Shown here: positions 1-8,436 of the stretch, piece after piece
How the letters are laid out: every line of letters starts with the position of its first letter
Numbering within the stretch: the first letter of the stretch is position 1
Assembly (NCBI RefSeq): GCF_900112195.1
Contig: NZ_FOKR01000002.1
Coordinates: 678,833-742,832 of the forward strand
DNA: 64,000 nucleotides
Source: Butyrivibrio sp. YAB3001
GTDB lineage: Bacteria > Bacillota > Clostridia > Lachnospirales > Lachnospiraceae
Direction of reading: 5' to 3'
Position numbers and translations under genes: made by a program
Notes under the pieces: generated by a model
What the model saw: the letters and a program-made list of their open reading frames with translations, nothing else
Database searches by the model: none
Told to the model about the DNA's origin: nothing

Positions 1-492
1 TTTTACGGTCATCTCTCTTGAGGGAACCTTGTCAGACCAGCGATTAGGTGAAGGACTTGCCGATGCTGTGATCTTGTCGAGATTCATCACAGGTTTTGAC
101 AATACCCTAAGCACTTTATTGGTATACAGTGTTTCCATCATCGGGCTTATGGTAAAAGACCTTCCGAATCCGGCTGTAAGCTGAACAAAAAGTTTGGCTC
201 CTGTTGCATGAAACTTGGGCATCCATCTCGCCAGTTCCTGATACATCTTCCTATTCGAATACAGCCACTGTCCATACATCGGATTATAAACAGGCTGGCA
301 TCCCGGCAGAACAAGCCCCGCATTATTCTCGGCAACCTTCAATATAAACTCAGCCCCTGCCTTATCAAAATGGTTCTTTTCCATCCAGCCAAAAAGGTCA
401 GTGCCGCCCATTGACGTCATCACTATACGATTTTTAATCTGACAATTACCTATTTTCCATGGGGTAAAAAGAGGTTCAAGTCTTTTTTCCAT
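1..492 (-). CDS. Old Yellow Enzyme-type NADH:flavin oxidoreductase, 3' part outside window
   Basis: Only the first 164 residues are visible; the gene runs off the left edge. The protein opens with LEPLFTPWKIGNCQIKNRIV, the usual start of the FMN-binding TIM barrel of Old Yellow Enzyme-like reductases. It later shows LFVQLTAGFGR, a form I associate with the BaiCD/BaiH and 2-enoate reductase branch, where a second FAD/NADH domain and a 4Fe-4S cluster usually follow. Those parts lie outside the window. I chose the ATG at 492 because a GGAG sits seven bases upstream; an in-frame ATG at 510 lacks such a site. The gene follows the GH5 gene by 46 bp, so co-transcription is plausible. The substrate cannot be deduced. 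Confidence 0.85.
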   Translation of the reverse strand, partial: MEKRLEPLFTPWKIGNCQIKNRIVMTSMGGTDLFGWMEKNHFDKAGAEFILKVAENNAGLVLPGCQPVYNPMYGQWLYSNRKMYQELARWMPKFHATGAKLFVQLTAGFGRSFTISPMMETLYTNKVLRVLSKPVMNLDKITASASPSPNRWSDKVPSREMTVK

Positions 493-538
493 TTCAATGC
501 TCCATTGCATTTTATTTATATTTATTTATGAAAAGAAA

Positions 539-1549
539 TCAAAAGAAGCACTTATTTACTGTCGCTCCAAAATCCTTTTCCTTATAATTCCAAACAGCAT
601 GACCGATATTGTATTTCTCAAACACGCTGTGGATATCGGCAAACCAGCGTTTAGCTGACTCTGTATCTGCAAGTTCGATTACTCCGTATTCGCCGCAGTA
701 CAGGAAAACGCCGTTCTTTTCTGCTGCTTCAACTGCAGGCGCGAATATTCTGTCAAAATAAGAAGGTCCTATTTCTGTAAGTTCTCCTCTATTTATTGCA
801 TCTGCAAGGTCAGGAGAAAGTTCTTTGGACTTTTCTCTGTATTCTTCAAGAGAACCCGGATATTCAACAACAAAATCCTTAGGCATGTTTTCAACCCAAT
901 AAGCTCTCTGATGTGTGAAAATAAAAGGCTCATAGCAATGGAAATTATAAACAATCTTGTCATCGATTGGTTTTGCAAGAAGCGGAACGCTTGTAACAGA
1001 ATTGTAGCAAACACCGCCAACGATAATATAAGCATTAGGCGCATGCTTTCTGATTGTCCTTGCAGCCTTCTCAGCTATCTCATTCCACTCATTGACAACC
1101 TTAGGTGAAACAATTTCATTGAGAAGTTCAAATGCAAGAATATCGGAATCCTCTGCAAATCTGGAAGAAATTGTATCCCATGTGTCAAAGAAGCGCTGCT
1201 GAAGCTTTTCGTCATAGAAAAATGCTTCCTTACTCTCTCCCTTATCAAGTGGATCAAAAGAATAGCCATAAGCCTTGTGAAGATCAAGCACTGCATTCAA
1301 GCCATTTTTTCTGCACCAAGAGAGGCAATCAGCGATGTGCTTATAACCTTCCTCGATAACAGCTCCGTCATCAGTCTCTATTACCATATAATCTACCGGG
1401 ATTCTGACATGATCAAAGCCGGCATTCTTTATGCGTACAATATCGCTCTCAGTGATGAAAGTATCAAAATGCTCCTTGGTATCCTCATCATACTGTGACA
1501 GCCATCCTCCTAAATTTGCTCCAAACATAAAACCATCAAATCTTTTCAT
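539..1549 (-). CDS. cytosolic GH5-family glycoside hydrolase
   Basis: The 336-residue protein has the GH5 (clan A) pattern. It opens with GANLGGWLSQY, has HVRIPVDY near residue 48, the acid/base glutamate in ELLNE (E145), and the nucleophile in YCGEYG (E287). The fold is a beta/alpha barrel that hydrolyses beta-glucans or similar beta-linked glycans by a retaining mechanism. There is no signal peptide or binding module, so it should act in the cytoplasm on imported oligosaccharides, perhaps as a beta-glucosidase-like exo-enzyme. The ATG at 1549 is preferred over the in-frame ATG at 1570 because GGAGG lies directly upstream. It sits 54 bp after the patatin gene. The exact GH5 subfamily is not resolved. 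Confidence 0.88.
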   Translation of the reverse strand: MKRFDGFMFGANLGGWLSQYDEDTKEHFDTFITESDIVRIKNAGFDHVRIPVDYMVIETDDGAVIEEGYKHIADCLSWCRKNGLNAVLDLHKAYGYSFDPLDKGESKEAFFYDEKLQQRFFDTWDTISSRFAEDSDILAFELLNEIVSPKVVNEWNEIAEKAARTIRKHAPNAYIIVGGVCYNSVTSVPLLAKPIDDKIVYNFHCYEPFIFTHQRAYWVENMPKDFVVEYPGSLEEYREKSKELSPDLADAINRGELTEIGPSYFDRIFAPAVEAAEKNGVFLYCGEYGVIELADTESAKRWFADIHSVFEKYNIGHAVWNYKEKDFGATVNKCFF

Positions 1550-1603
1550 TATGCGCCCTCCATTTTGCAAACATTTCCTTATCTATTGTAAAACATATTC
1601 TAT

Positions 1604-2437
1604 TCAAGTGGTAGCCTTCAAATATTCTTCCCCAGCCGTTCTCCCAAGCTGATAAACTCTCTCGAGTTCTTCTGGATTTTTCTCTATTGGGCTGATATTA
1701 AGTGGCTCCTTTGGCCTTATAACTTCAATCTCGCCCTTTTCTTCCTTTTCTCTTATATATCTTTTCTCTTCATTATACATAAGATGCCTGTCTTTCATGC
1801 TGCGGACCATATCGGGATATTTTCTGAAAACAAATTTGATAAGCGGCATAAATTTCTGCTTACCCTTAACATAATCTTTAGGCTGCGTCTCGATCACAAG
1901 GATTTTATCGTACCCCAGGCCTTCCATAAACTTAAGCGGTATCGAATCAGAAGTTCCTCCGTCCAGATATAAACCTCCATCTATTTCAACCGGCCGTGAA
2001 ACAAGTGGCATAGAGGCTGATGCCTGTATCCAGATTATGTCTTTCTTTTCCCCGGTCATGCATTTATGATAAACAGCTTTACCGGTCCTGACATCCGTTG
2101 CAACACAATAGAATTCCATCGGACTATTTGCAAAAGCATCCAGATCCCATTTATCAAGCTTATAAGGAAGTTCATTATAACAAAAAGGAACATTGTAAAT
2201 ATCACCTGTAGTAATAAGTGATCTAATGCTGTGATAACGCTTGTCTGAACAGTATTTCTTATTATACCTGAGGGCTCTGCCAATCTGTCCCGACTTAAGG
2301 TTACAGCCAAAAGTCGCACCTGCAGATACGCCAATAGCCCCATCAAAGGTAATTCCATTTTCCATAAGGACGTCAAGCACGCCGCAGGTAAACATCCCGC
2401 GCATCGCTCCGCCTTCCATAACAATACCAGTTTTCAT
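1604..2437 (-). CDS. patatin-like phospholipase/acyl hydrolase
   Basis: This 277-residue protein has the patatin catalytic dyad. The oxyanion-hole stretch EGGAMRG lies near residue 8, the nucleophile elbow GVSAG has S38, and the second catalytic residue is D159 in LYLDGG. Such proteins hydrolyse acyl esters of phospholipids or other lipids. The short bacterial YchK/RssA-like forms have no signal peptide and are cytosolic or peripheral at the membrane; none is seen here. The ATG follows AGGAGAAGAA, a good ribosome-binding site. Downstream, after 54 bp, comes the GH5 gene. The physiological substrate is unknown. Confidence 0.9.
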   Translation of the reverse strand: MKTGIVMEGGAMRGMFTCGVLDVLMENGITFDGAIGVSAGATFGCNLKSGQIGRALRYNKKYCSDKRYHSIRSLITTGDIYNVPFCYNELPYKLDKWDLDAFANSPMEFYCVATDVRTGKAVYHKCMTGEKKDIIWIQASASMPLVSRPVEIDGGLYLDGGTSDSIPLKFMEGLGYDKILVIETQPKDYVKGKQKFMPLIKFVFRKYPDMVRSMKDRHLMYNEEKRYIREKEEKGEIEVIRPKEPLNISPIEKNPEELERVYQLGRTAGEEYLKATT

Positions 2438-2455
2438 TTCTTCTCCTATTACACA

Positions 2456-2499
2456 GCAAGCTCAACCAGGCTCGACAAAACCTCGCCAAGTTGACTTGC
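2456..2499 (-). repeat. imperfect 44-nt hairpin in the leader of the patatin gene
   Basis: The arms read GCAAGCTCAAC and GTTGACTTGC (plus strand) and pair with one bulged base. They enclose a degenerate inner stem. The element lies 19 bp upstream of the patatin start, between that gene and the aminotransferase terminator. A related stretch, AAAACCTCNCNAAGT, occurs twice 44 bp apart (around 2477 and 2521). Function unknown; it could be a leader RNA structure or part of a dispersed repeat. Confidence 0.4.
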
Positions 2500-2544
2500 A
2501 TGGTTCGCACTAAGTTCGTAAAAACCTCACTAAGTGCTCTACTC

Positions 2545-2588
2545 AAAAAGGACGGTCCCAATCTACTTATGTAGATCAAAACCGTCCC
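2545..2588 (-). terminator. Rho-independent terminator of the aminotransferase gene
   Basis: On the minus strand GGGACGGT pairs with ACCGTCC, enclosing an inner ATCTAC/GTAGAT stem, and is followed by TTTTT. It begins 18 bp past the aminotransferase stop codon, where a terminator is expected. Confidence 0.8.
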
Positions 2589-2606
2589 AAACACATCCGC
2601 AAGCCT

Positions 2607-3899
2607 TTATTCAGTAACAGTTTCAAGTAATTTCTTGGCAGCTGAAATTCTAACACACACTGTAAAGATATCCATAGCAGTTCTAAGATCAGCTAATGAT
2701 GGGAATGTAGGTGCAATACGGATATTGCTGTCATCAGGATCCTTCTTGTATGGGAATGTAGCGCCGGCGCCTGTCATAGTAACACCGGCTTTCTTAGCTC
2801 TGTCTACTATATCCTTGGCACAGCCATTTGGCGCATCAAAACTTATAAAATATCCTCCCTTTGGCTTGGTCCATGAACCAATTCCAACAGGTGCAAGGTC
2901 TCTTTCCAAAATTTCTATAACAGCCTCGAACTTAGGTCTGATGATATCTGCATGCTTTCTCATATGCTCTTTCATACCATCAATATCACCAAAGAATCTT
3001 ACATGGCGAAGCTGGTTAACCTTATCATGACCGATTGTCTGATTCGTAAGCTGCGCTGTAATGTCATCCAGATTGTTAAGGGATGTTGCAAGCGCTGCGA
3101 TACCACTTCCCGGGAATGTTATCTTGGAAGTAGATGCAAATTTGTAAACCATATCAGGATTTCCGGCTTTTTTACACTCTGCCAGGATCTCGATAAGATA
3201 ATCCTGATCATTATCATAAAGATGATGAATTCCGTATGCGTTGTCCCAGAAGATTCTGAAATCTTTAGCTGCAGGCTTTAATCTTGCAAAACGCTTTACT
3301 GTCTCATCAGAATAAGAATAACCCTGAGGGTTTGAATACTTAGGAACACACCAGATTCCCTTTATTGCCTCATCAGAAGAAACCAGTCTTTCAACCTCAT
3401 CCATATCAGGTCCATCCGATGTCATTCTGACATTTATCATTTCAATTCCAAAATACTCTGTTATGGCAAAATGCCTGTCATATCCCGGAACCGGGCACAA
3501 AAACTTTACTTTATCAAGTTTACACCAAGGAGTATTTCCCATAATTCCATGTGTATAAGCACGGGAAACTGTGTCGTACATAACATTAAGTGAAGAATTT
3601 CCGTAGATAATGATGTTTTCCGGCTTGTTCTCCATCATAGCGCCGATAAGCTCCTTGGCTTCATCAATACCTGTAAGCACGCCATAGTTACGGCAGTCTG
3701 TTCCATCAGCACATGACAGATCAGCATCTGAATTAAGCGCATCCATAAGCCCCATTGAAAGATCAAGCTGCTCACGGCATGGCTTTCCTCTTGCCATATT
3801 TAAGTTAAGCCCCATCCCCTGATACTTCTTGTATACAGCTCTAAGGCTTGCAATTTCTTCTTCAAGTTCCTGTTTGTTCATCTCGACATATTTTTTCAT
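2607..3899 (-). CDS. PLP-dependent aminotransferase, AspT type (probable aspartate aminotransferase)
   Basis: The 430-residue protein closely follows the pattern I remember for Corynebacterium AspT and relatives (PF12897 group). It has NLNMARGKPCREQLD near the start, DGTDCRNYG, CPVPGYDRHFAITE, VPKYSNPQG, FWDNAYGIH, and STSKIT carrying the Schiff-base lysine. These enzymes move the amino group between aspartate and 2-oxoglutarate using PLP in the cytosol. The ATG at 3899 is chosen because GAGGAG lies seven bases upstream; an in-frame TTG at 3905 is too close to that site. It is a single-gene unit with its own promoter (3992-4020) and terminator (2545-2588). Substrate choice is inferred from family resemblance only. 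Confidence 0.9.
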   Translation of the reverse strand: MKKYVEMNKQELEEEIASLRAVYKKYQGMGLNLNMARGKPCREQLDLSMGLMDALNSDADLSCADGTDCRNYGVLTGIDEAKELIGAMMENKPENIIIYGNSSLNVMYDTVSRAYTHGIMGNTPWCKLDKVKFLCPVPGYDRHFAITEYFGIEMINVRMTSDGPDMDEVERLVSSDEAIKGIWCVPKYSNPQGYSYSDETVKRFARLKPAAKDFRIFWDNAYGIHHLYDNDQDYLIEILAECKKAGNPDMVYKFASTSKITFPGSGIAALATSLNNLDDITAQLTNQTIGHDKVNQLRHVRFFGDIDGMKEHMRKHADIIRPKFEAVIEILERDLAPVGIGSWTKPKGGYFISFDAPNGCAKDIVDRAKKAGVTMTGAGATFPYKKDPDDSNIRIAPTFPSLADLRTAMDIFTVCVRISAAKKLLETVTE

Positions 3900-3991
3900 T
3901 AGCAAACTCCTCGGTACCGGTGCAAAGAATGTAGATTATTTTTATCAATGCACTTTATGATATTAAATCGTTACAGTAAAACACTATGACA

Positions 3992-4020
3992 ATATTAAAC
4001 GCTAGTTTTAGTTTTTGCAA
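3992..4020 (-). promoter_or_regulatory. sigma-A-type promoter of the aminotransferase gene
   Basis: On the minus strand the -35 box TTGCAA (4015-4020) and the -10 box TAATAT (3992-3997) are separated by 17 bases. The predicted start is near 3985, giving a leader of about 85 nt. It is the best promoter match in the 169-bp gap before the next gene. Confidence 0.65.
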
Positions 4021-4074
4021 TAATAAATATTGATTATTTAATACGATGTTATGTTAAGACTTTTGAATCTAACA

Positions 4075-4650
4075 TCACAATATGTCTTCAATCAGTTCAT
4101 AGCCACCATCAACAGACTGATAAACTCTGACCTCACAGTTCTTAGGCCTTGGACGCCAGATATATCCTCTCTTTGCATTCTCAAGATATCCGCGGATAAC
4201 TCTGATGATTCCGCCATGGCATGCAATAAGAACATTCTGATAATCTTTCTGTTCAAGGTCTGCAAAAAAGGAATTCACCCTTATTTTCATACTGTCAATT
4301 GTTTCAGCAGTCTCAGGCGCAGGAAACAGCTCCGGAACAGTCCAGTAAAGTGTCATAGGAAGTCCTACAGCCGCATATGGCTTATTATCATAGATACCAA
4401 AATCTGCTTCTATGATACGCTCATCAATGATTATCTTAGAGGCATCAAATCCGCTAATTACAGAAGCTGTCTCAACTGCCCTGCAAAGCGGGCTTGAATA
4501 AACAGCATCGAATTTAACAGCACCTATTTTATCTCTGACTGATAAAGCCTGTTTTTTACCGGTCTCATTTAACGGGATATCAATTCTGCCCTGCATAAGC
4601 TTCCTGGCATTAAGCTCAGTCTGCCCATGCCGTGTAACCCATATTTTCAT
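4075..4650 (-). CDS. histidine phosphatase superfamily protein (phosphoglycerate mutase-like)
   Basis: The 191-residue protein starts MKIWVTRHGQTELN, the signature RHG motif with the phospho-accepting H8. It has LNETGKKQA, SSPLCRAVETA, and a later CHGGIIRV with the second catalytic histidine. Members include cofactor-dependent phosphoglycerate mutases and many small-molecule phosphatases such as alpha-ribazole phosphatase. At this size a phosphatase is more likely than a glycolytic mutase. It lies 10 bp downstream of rsgA and probably shares its mRNA. AGGAAG precedes the ATG. The substrate cannot be told from sequence. Confidence 0.88.
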   Translation of the reverse strand: MKIWVTRHGQTELNARKLMQGRIDIPLNETGKKQALSVRDKIGAVKFDAVYSSPLCRAVETASVISGFDASKIIIDERIIEADFGIYDNKPYAAVGLPMTLYWTVPELFPAPETAETIDSMKIRVNSFFADLEQKDYQNVLIACHGGIIRVIRGYLENAKRGYIWRPRPKNCEVRVYQSVDGGYELIEDIL

Positions 4651-4660
4651 AAAAATCTTC

Positions 4661-5608
4661 CTATCGTCTTGCCTTTTTGCTGTAATCAGGTCTCATATTC
4701 TTAAGCTCCTGATAGAGCACTTTATAATTGTCGTATCTAACCTTGGAAATTTTGCCTTCTTCTATGGCATTTTTCACGCCACAGTCAGGCTCTGCAATAT
4801 GTGAACATCCACCGAAACGGCACTGCGGCTCATACTCCTCAAACTCTGAATAATATTGCATCAGCGTCTCAGGCGTTACATCCCTCATTTCAAGAGAAGT
4901 AAATCCCGGCGTGTCTATAACATAGGTTCCGTAAAAACCATCTTCGCCCTCATGATGACTTCCATTTTCACCATCATCAATATCCACAAAGAAAAGCTCA
5001 GAATGCCTTGTAGTATTCTTACCGCGCTCAATCTTCTTACTAAGTTCTCCGGTCTGCATATCCGCATCGGGAACAAGCTTATTTAAGAGCGATGATTTTC
5101 CAACTCCGCTAGGTCCTGCCAGTGTAGTAGTCTTCCCCTTCAATAGCTCTTTTAATTCGTCAAGGCCGCTTTCTTCCCTTACACTTATGAAAAGAACTTT
5201 ATACCCACATTTCTCATAGGCATCATAAAGCTCCTGCTGCTCCTGTTTGGTGGCGATATCCTGCTTATTAAAGCAAATGATAACAGGAAGATTCTGCTGC
5301 TTCATGCTTATAAGAAACCTGTCCAAAAGATTATAGCTTGGATTGGGTTTAACTATGGCAAAAAGAATAACCGCCTGATCCACATTGGCAACAGGCGGTC
5401 TAAGCAGCTGATTTTTTCTGGGGAAAATATCTGTAATATTTCCCAATTTCTTTTCCTCATCAATGATATCTATCGAAACATCATCGCCCACCAGCGGTTT
5501 TAAATTTGCTTTTCTAAAAATGCCCTTGGCCTTACATTCATAAACCTTTTTATCATAGGTTTCAACGTAGTAAAAGCCGGCAATTCCCTTTAGGATTCTC
5601 CCATTCAT
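4661..5608 (-). CDS. rsgA: RsgA, ribosome small-subunit maturation GTPase
   Basis: This 315-residue circularly permuted GTPase helps late 30S assembly. An N-terminal OB-like domain comes first. The G motifs follow in permuted order: NKQD (114-117), the P-loop GPSGVGKSS (165-173), then DTPG (232-235). A C-terminal zinc knuckle uses C263, C268, H270 and C276. An acidic, glycine-rich insert (about 209-226, DIDDGENGSHHEGEDG) sits between the conserved RHSELF strand and DTPG; I do not recall it in the Bacillus or E. coli proteins. The start lies 5 bp past the prkC stop, with GGAG inside the prkC end. The prkC-rsgA order matches Bacillus subtilis. Confidence 0.97.
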   Translation of the reverse strand: MNGRILKGIAGFYYVETYDKKVYECKAKGIFRKANLKPLVGDDVSIDIIDEEKKLGNITDIFPRKNQLLRPPVANVDQAVILFAIVKPNPSYNLLDRFLISMKQQNLPVIICFNKQDIATKQEQQELYDAYEKCGYKVLFISVREESGLDELKELLKGKTTTLAGPSGVGKSSLLNKLVPDADMQTGELSKKIERGKNTTRHSELFFVDIDDGENGSHHEGEDGFYGTYVIDTPGFTSLEMRDVTPETLMQYYSEFEEYEPQCRFGGCSHIAEPDCGVKNAIEEGKISKVRYDNYKVLYQELKNMRPDYSKKARR

Positions 5609-5613
5609 CGGGT

Positions 5614-7656
5614 TTAATTCTCCTGTGTAAACGTAACTGCTCTTGTGACAGTAATCTCTCTTAACTCGCCCGCAACAACTTCTCCGGTCTCAGGATTGGT
5701 AGTGTTAGGCGTTACTGCTGTATATACAAAGGTAAGTGTACCTGTTGGCGACGTAATACCTTTGGAATTCATCTGAATAGGAAAATCAGTAGTTGTAGTA
5801 TTAAGAAGTGTTGTTCCATCAGAAGTAACAAGCATTACATGTACTGATAATCCGGAAGTATAATTCTCACCCTCAGTAGGAGCACTTATATCAGCAACAT
5901 AGCTGTAAGTAACATTGGCAGGACCTGTAGAAAGTTCCATATTTATAACAGTGCCCTCAGATACAGAAGTGCCATAAGCAATGCTCTGAGCACATATAAG
6001 ACCTGAAAGGTTTGAATCTTCATTGCTGGTCTCTACAATGCTTCCAGCCTGCAGACCGGCTTCCACAAGAATAATAACAGCATCTTCTGCAGATTTGCCA
6101 ATAACATTTGGAACTGTAACCTGCCCTTCTGATTTAGCAACATCAACATTTGAGGATGCCGCTGTTGCTGCTGCACTGGCATTTGCGCCCGAACTTACAT
6201 AAACAGTGATAGTGCTTCCGCTCTTGGTTCTGTTTCCTGCAGCAGGTTTGGTATAAGAAACCATGTCTTTTGCCAATGTGCTTCCTGCATCGTCACTCTT
6301 TTCAACCTTGAAGCCCTTCTCATTGAGAATTGAAACAGCTTCAGCATAGGTCTTCCCTGAAACTTCAGGGATAAGGATTCCTTCATCACTTGAGGCCCCG
6401 GTATCACCGGAAGCTTCTGTCGTAGTTGCAATGCCACTTGCCTCTTCACCTGCCTGAGCAGAGCCAAAAACGCCAAGCCTCCTGCCCACTAAAAGAAGTC
6501 CCATAAAGCCAATGAGAACAGCAAGAATAACTGCCATTACAATAGTAAGCTTCTCTACTTTACCGTTGGATGGAACGTCATGATGGTAATGGTCTCTTTC
6601 ATACTCATAGAAATCGTCCTCATCCTCGTAATCGCGTCTTTTACTCTTTCTTTCTCTATTATAATCATCATAGTGATCATCTTTGTCATATTCACGCATA
6701 ACGTCATCTTTGAGCCTCATCTGCTCAGTATCTGACATTCTGCCGGTTCCGCTCTTTACTGACGCATATTCTTCATCAGAAGCTACCCTTGTAGCACCCT
6801 CTTCATCAGGATCAACCAGCGAAACGAAATCTTTATCCGGAGTTATAAGTGAGCGCTTAAGGTCAGTGATAAGCTCAGCTGCATTCTGATATCTCCTGTC
6901 AGGGCTCTTCTGACAGCACTTAAGCACAATCTTCTCGACACTTATCGGAATCTCATCATTGTAATCCGCAGGAGTAGGTAAATCCTCCTGAATATGTTTG
7001 ATTGCAATCGCTACAGTTGTGTCACCATTAAAAGGTACACGGCCTGTAAGCATCTCAAAAAGCGTAATACCAAGTGAATAGATATCACTCTTTGCATCAC
7101 TATAACCGCCTCTTGCCTGCTCAGGTGATGTGTAATGAACTGATCCCATTACATTAGATGTTATAGTATTGCTTGTGGCAGCCTTTGCAATTCCAAAGTC
7201 TGTTACCTTAACCTTACCCTCTTTCGATATCATGATGTTCTGAGGTTTGATATCTCTGTGAATAATGTTATTATTATGCGCAGCTTCAAGGCCCATAGCT
7301 ACCTGAATTGCTATACTTACAGCCTCTTTTACTGAAAGTCTTGATTTCTTTTCTATATATTTTTTAAGAGTGATGCCATCAACCAGTTCCATAACAATAT
7401 AGTTGATACCATCTTCATCGCCAACATCATAAACATTTACAATATTGGGATGCATAAGTCCCGCTGTTGACTGTGCCTCAACCCTGAACTTGGACACAAA
7501 GTTCTCATTCTCGGAAAATTCCTGCTTCAATACCTTTACAGCCACAAGACGATTCAACTTATGATCTTTTGCTTTATAAACGTCAGACATTCCGCCGGTG
7601 CCGATCTTTTCAAGCACCTCATAACGGTCTCCTATAACCATTCCAATCTTAATCAT
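5614..7656 (-). CDS. prkC: PrkC, membrane Ser/Thr protein kinase with PASTA domains
   Basis: The 680-residue protein has a Hanks-type kinase domain (about 12-270): glycine loop GTGGMSDVY, ATP lysine K41, HRD with D135, DFG at 153. A charged linker rich in Asp, Arg and Tyr is followed by a transmembrane helix (about 370-391). Outside are two PASTA domains (about 427-490 and 513-578) and a further beta-rich tail (580-680) with the look of an immunoglobulin-like fold. PASTA kinases bind peptidoglycan fragments and regulate cell-wall synthesis, division and dormancy exit. Two PASTA repeats is fewer than the three in B. subtilis PrkC. The start overlaps the end of the phosphatase gene by 8 bp, with GGAGG upstream, suggesting coupled translation. 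Confidence 0.97.
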   Translation of the reverse strand: MIKIGMVIGDRYEVLEKIGTGGMSDVYKAKDHKLNRLVAVKVLKQEFSENENFVSKFRVEAQSTAGLMHPNIVNVYDVGDEDGINYIVMELVDGITLKKYIEKKSRLSVKEAVSIAIQVAMGLEAAHNNNIIHRDIKPQNIMISKEGKVKVTDFGIAKAATSNTITSNVMGSVHYTSPEQARGGYSDAKSDIYSLGITLFEMLTGRVPFNGDTTVAIAIKHIQEDLPTPADYNDEIPISVEKIVLKCCQKSPDRRYQNAAELITDLKRSLITPDKDFVSLVDPDEEGATRVASDEEYASVKSGTGRMSDTEQMRLKDDVMREYDKDDHYDDYNRERKSKRRDYEDEDDFYEYERDHYHHDVPSNGKVEKLTIVMAVILAVLIGFMGLLLVGRRLGVFGSAQAGEEASGIATTTEASGDTGASSDEGILIPEVSGKTYAEAVSILNEKGFKVEKSDDAGSTLAKDMVSYTKPAAGNRTKSGSTITVYVSSGANASAAATAASSNVDVAKSEGQVTVPNVIGKSAEDAVIILVEAGLQAGSIVETSNEDSNLSGLICAQSIAYGTSVSEGTVINMELSTGPANVTYSYVADISAPTEGENYTSGLSVHVMLVTSDGTTLLNTTTTDFPIQMNSKGITSPTGTLTFVYTAVTPNTTNPETGEVVAGELREITVTRAVTFTQEN

Positions 7657-8413
7657 TTAGTCCTCCATCGCGTGATGTCTCATCAGCAAACGGCTCAATA
7701 AGAATAACTGATGTGTTATCCTTCCCCCCATTATTATTGGCCGCAATAACCAGCTTCTGAGCTTTTTCAATAATATCTCTCTGACCGGTCACTATCATAC
7801 GAATTTCTTCGTCCTCAAGCATATTGGTAAGACCGTCAGAGCACATGAGAACTATATCCCCTCTGTTTAATTCCACATTAAAAAAGTCGATGTCAACCGT
7901 TTGGTCCGCACCGATGGCCCTCGTAATTATATTTTTATCCAAAGAATGTCTGGCGGTCTCTCTGTCGATTCCGCCCATTCTGACCATCTCCTCTACAAGA
8001 GAATGGTCTCTTGTTATCTGGGTGATTTTGTCGCCACCAATGACATAAAGTCTTGAATCCCCCACGTTGGCGACTTGAAGATATCTGCCCAAAACAGTAC
8101 AGGCAACCACTGTTGTCCCCATACCAAACAAGCTGGGATCCTCAGCGGCCTTCTGCCTCAGCTTACTGTTGGCAGTCTTAATTGCTCTTTCAAAAATCCT
8201 CACAGGACTTTGTTCAAAAGACTTCTCGATTTCTTCCACCATGGTATCAACGGTAAATCTTGAAGCATAATCCCCTGCATTATGCCCGCCCATTCCATCT
8301 GCTACAATGAAAACGTTGGAAAGATTACCGATTTTCCTGTCAGAAGAAAAGACATAATCCTGATTCAGTTTTCGCTTTTTTCCAATATCCGTTACGGAAA
8401 AAGTTTTTAACAA
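7649..8413 (-). CDS. prpC: PrpC/Stp, PP2C-family Ser/Thr phosphatase partner of PrkC
   Basis: The 254-residue protein shows all PP2C metal-binding motifs: KRKLNQDYVF, VADGMGGHNAGDYAS, VGDSRLY, TRDHS, MCSDGLTN and GGKDNTSVI. PP2C enzymes use two Mn/Mg ions to dephosphorylate Ser/Thr. This one should reverse PrkC action on shared substrates and on the kinase itself. The start is a TTG at 8413 placed eight bases after GGGAGG; no ATG fits. The 3' end overlaps prkC by 8 bp, the usual arrangement of this pair in Bacillota. RlmN lies 23 bp upstream. Confidence 0.97.
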   Translation of the reverse strand: MLKTFSVTDIGKKRKLNQDYVFSSDRKIGNLSNVFIVADGMGGHNAGDYASRFTVDTMVEEIEKSFEQSPVRIFERAIKTANSKLRQKAAEDPSLFGMGTTVVACTVLGRYLQVANVGDSRLYVIGGDKITQITRDHSLVEEMVRMGGIDRETARHSLDKNIITRAIGADQTVDIDFFNVELNRGDIVLMCSDGLTNMLEDEEIRMIVTGQRDIIEKAQKLVIAANNNGGKDNTSVILIEPFADETSRDGGLND

Positions 8414-8436
8414 AAAAGTTGCCTCCCAAGCTTTTA

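Noticed and set aside
3900..4074. Additional small gene or RNA between the aminotransferase and the phosphatase
   Set aside because: Only a promoter is recognisable; no coding frame with a ribosome site.
4051..4497. 148-codon plus-strand frame opposite the histidine phosphatase
   Set aside because: Antisense shadow of the phosphatase gene without family features.
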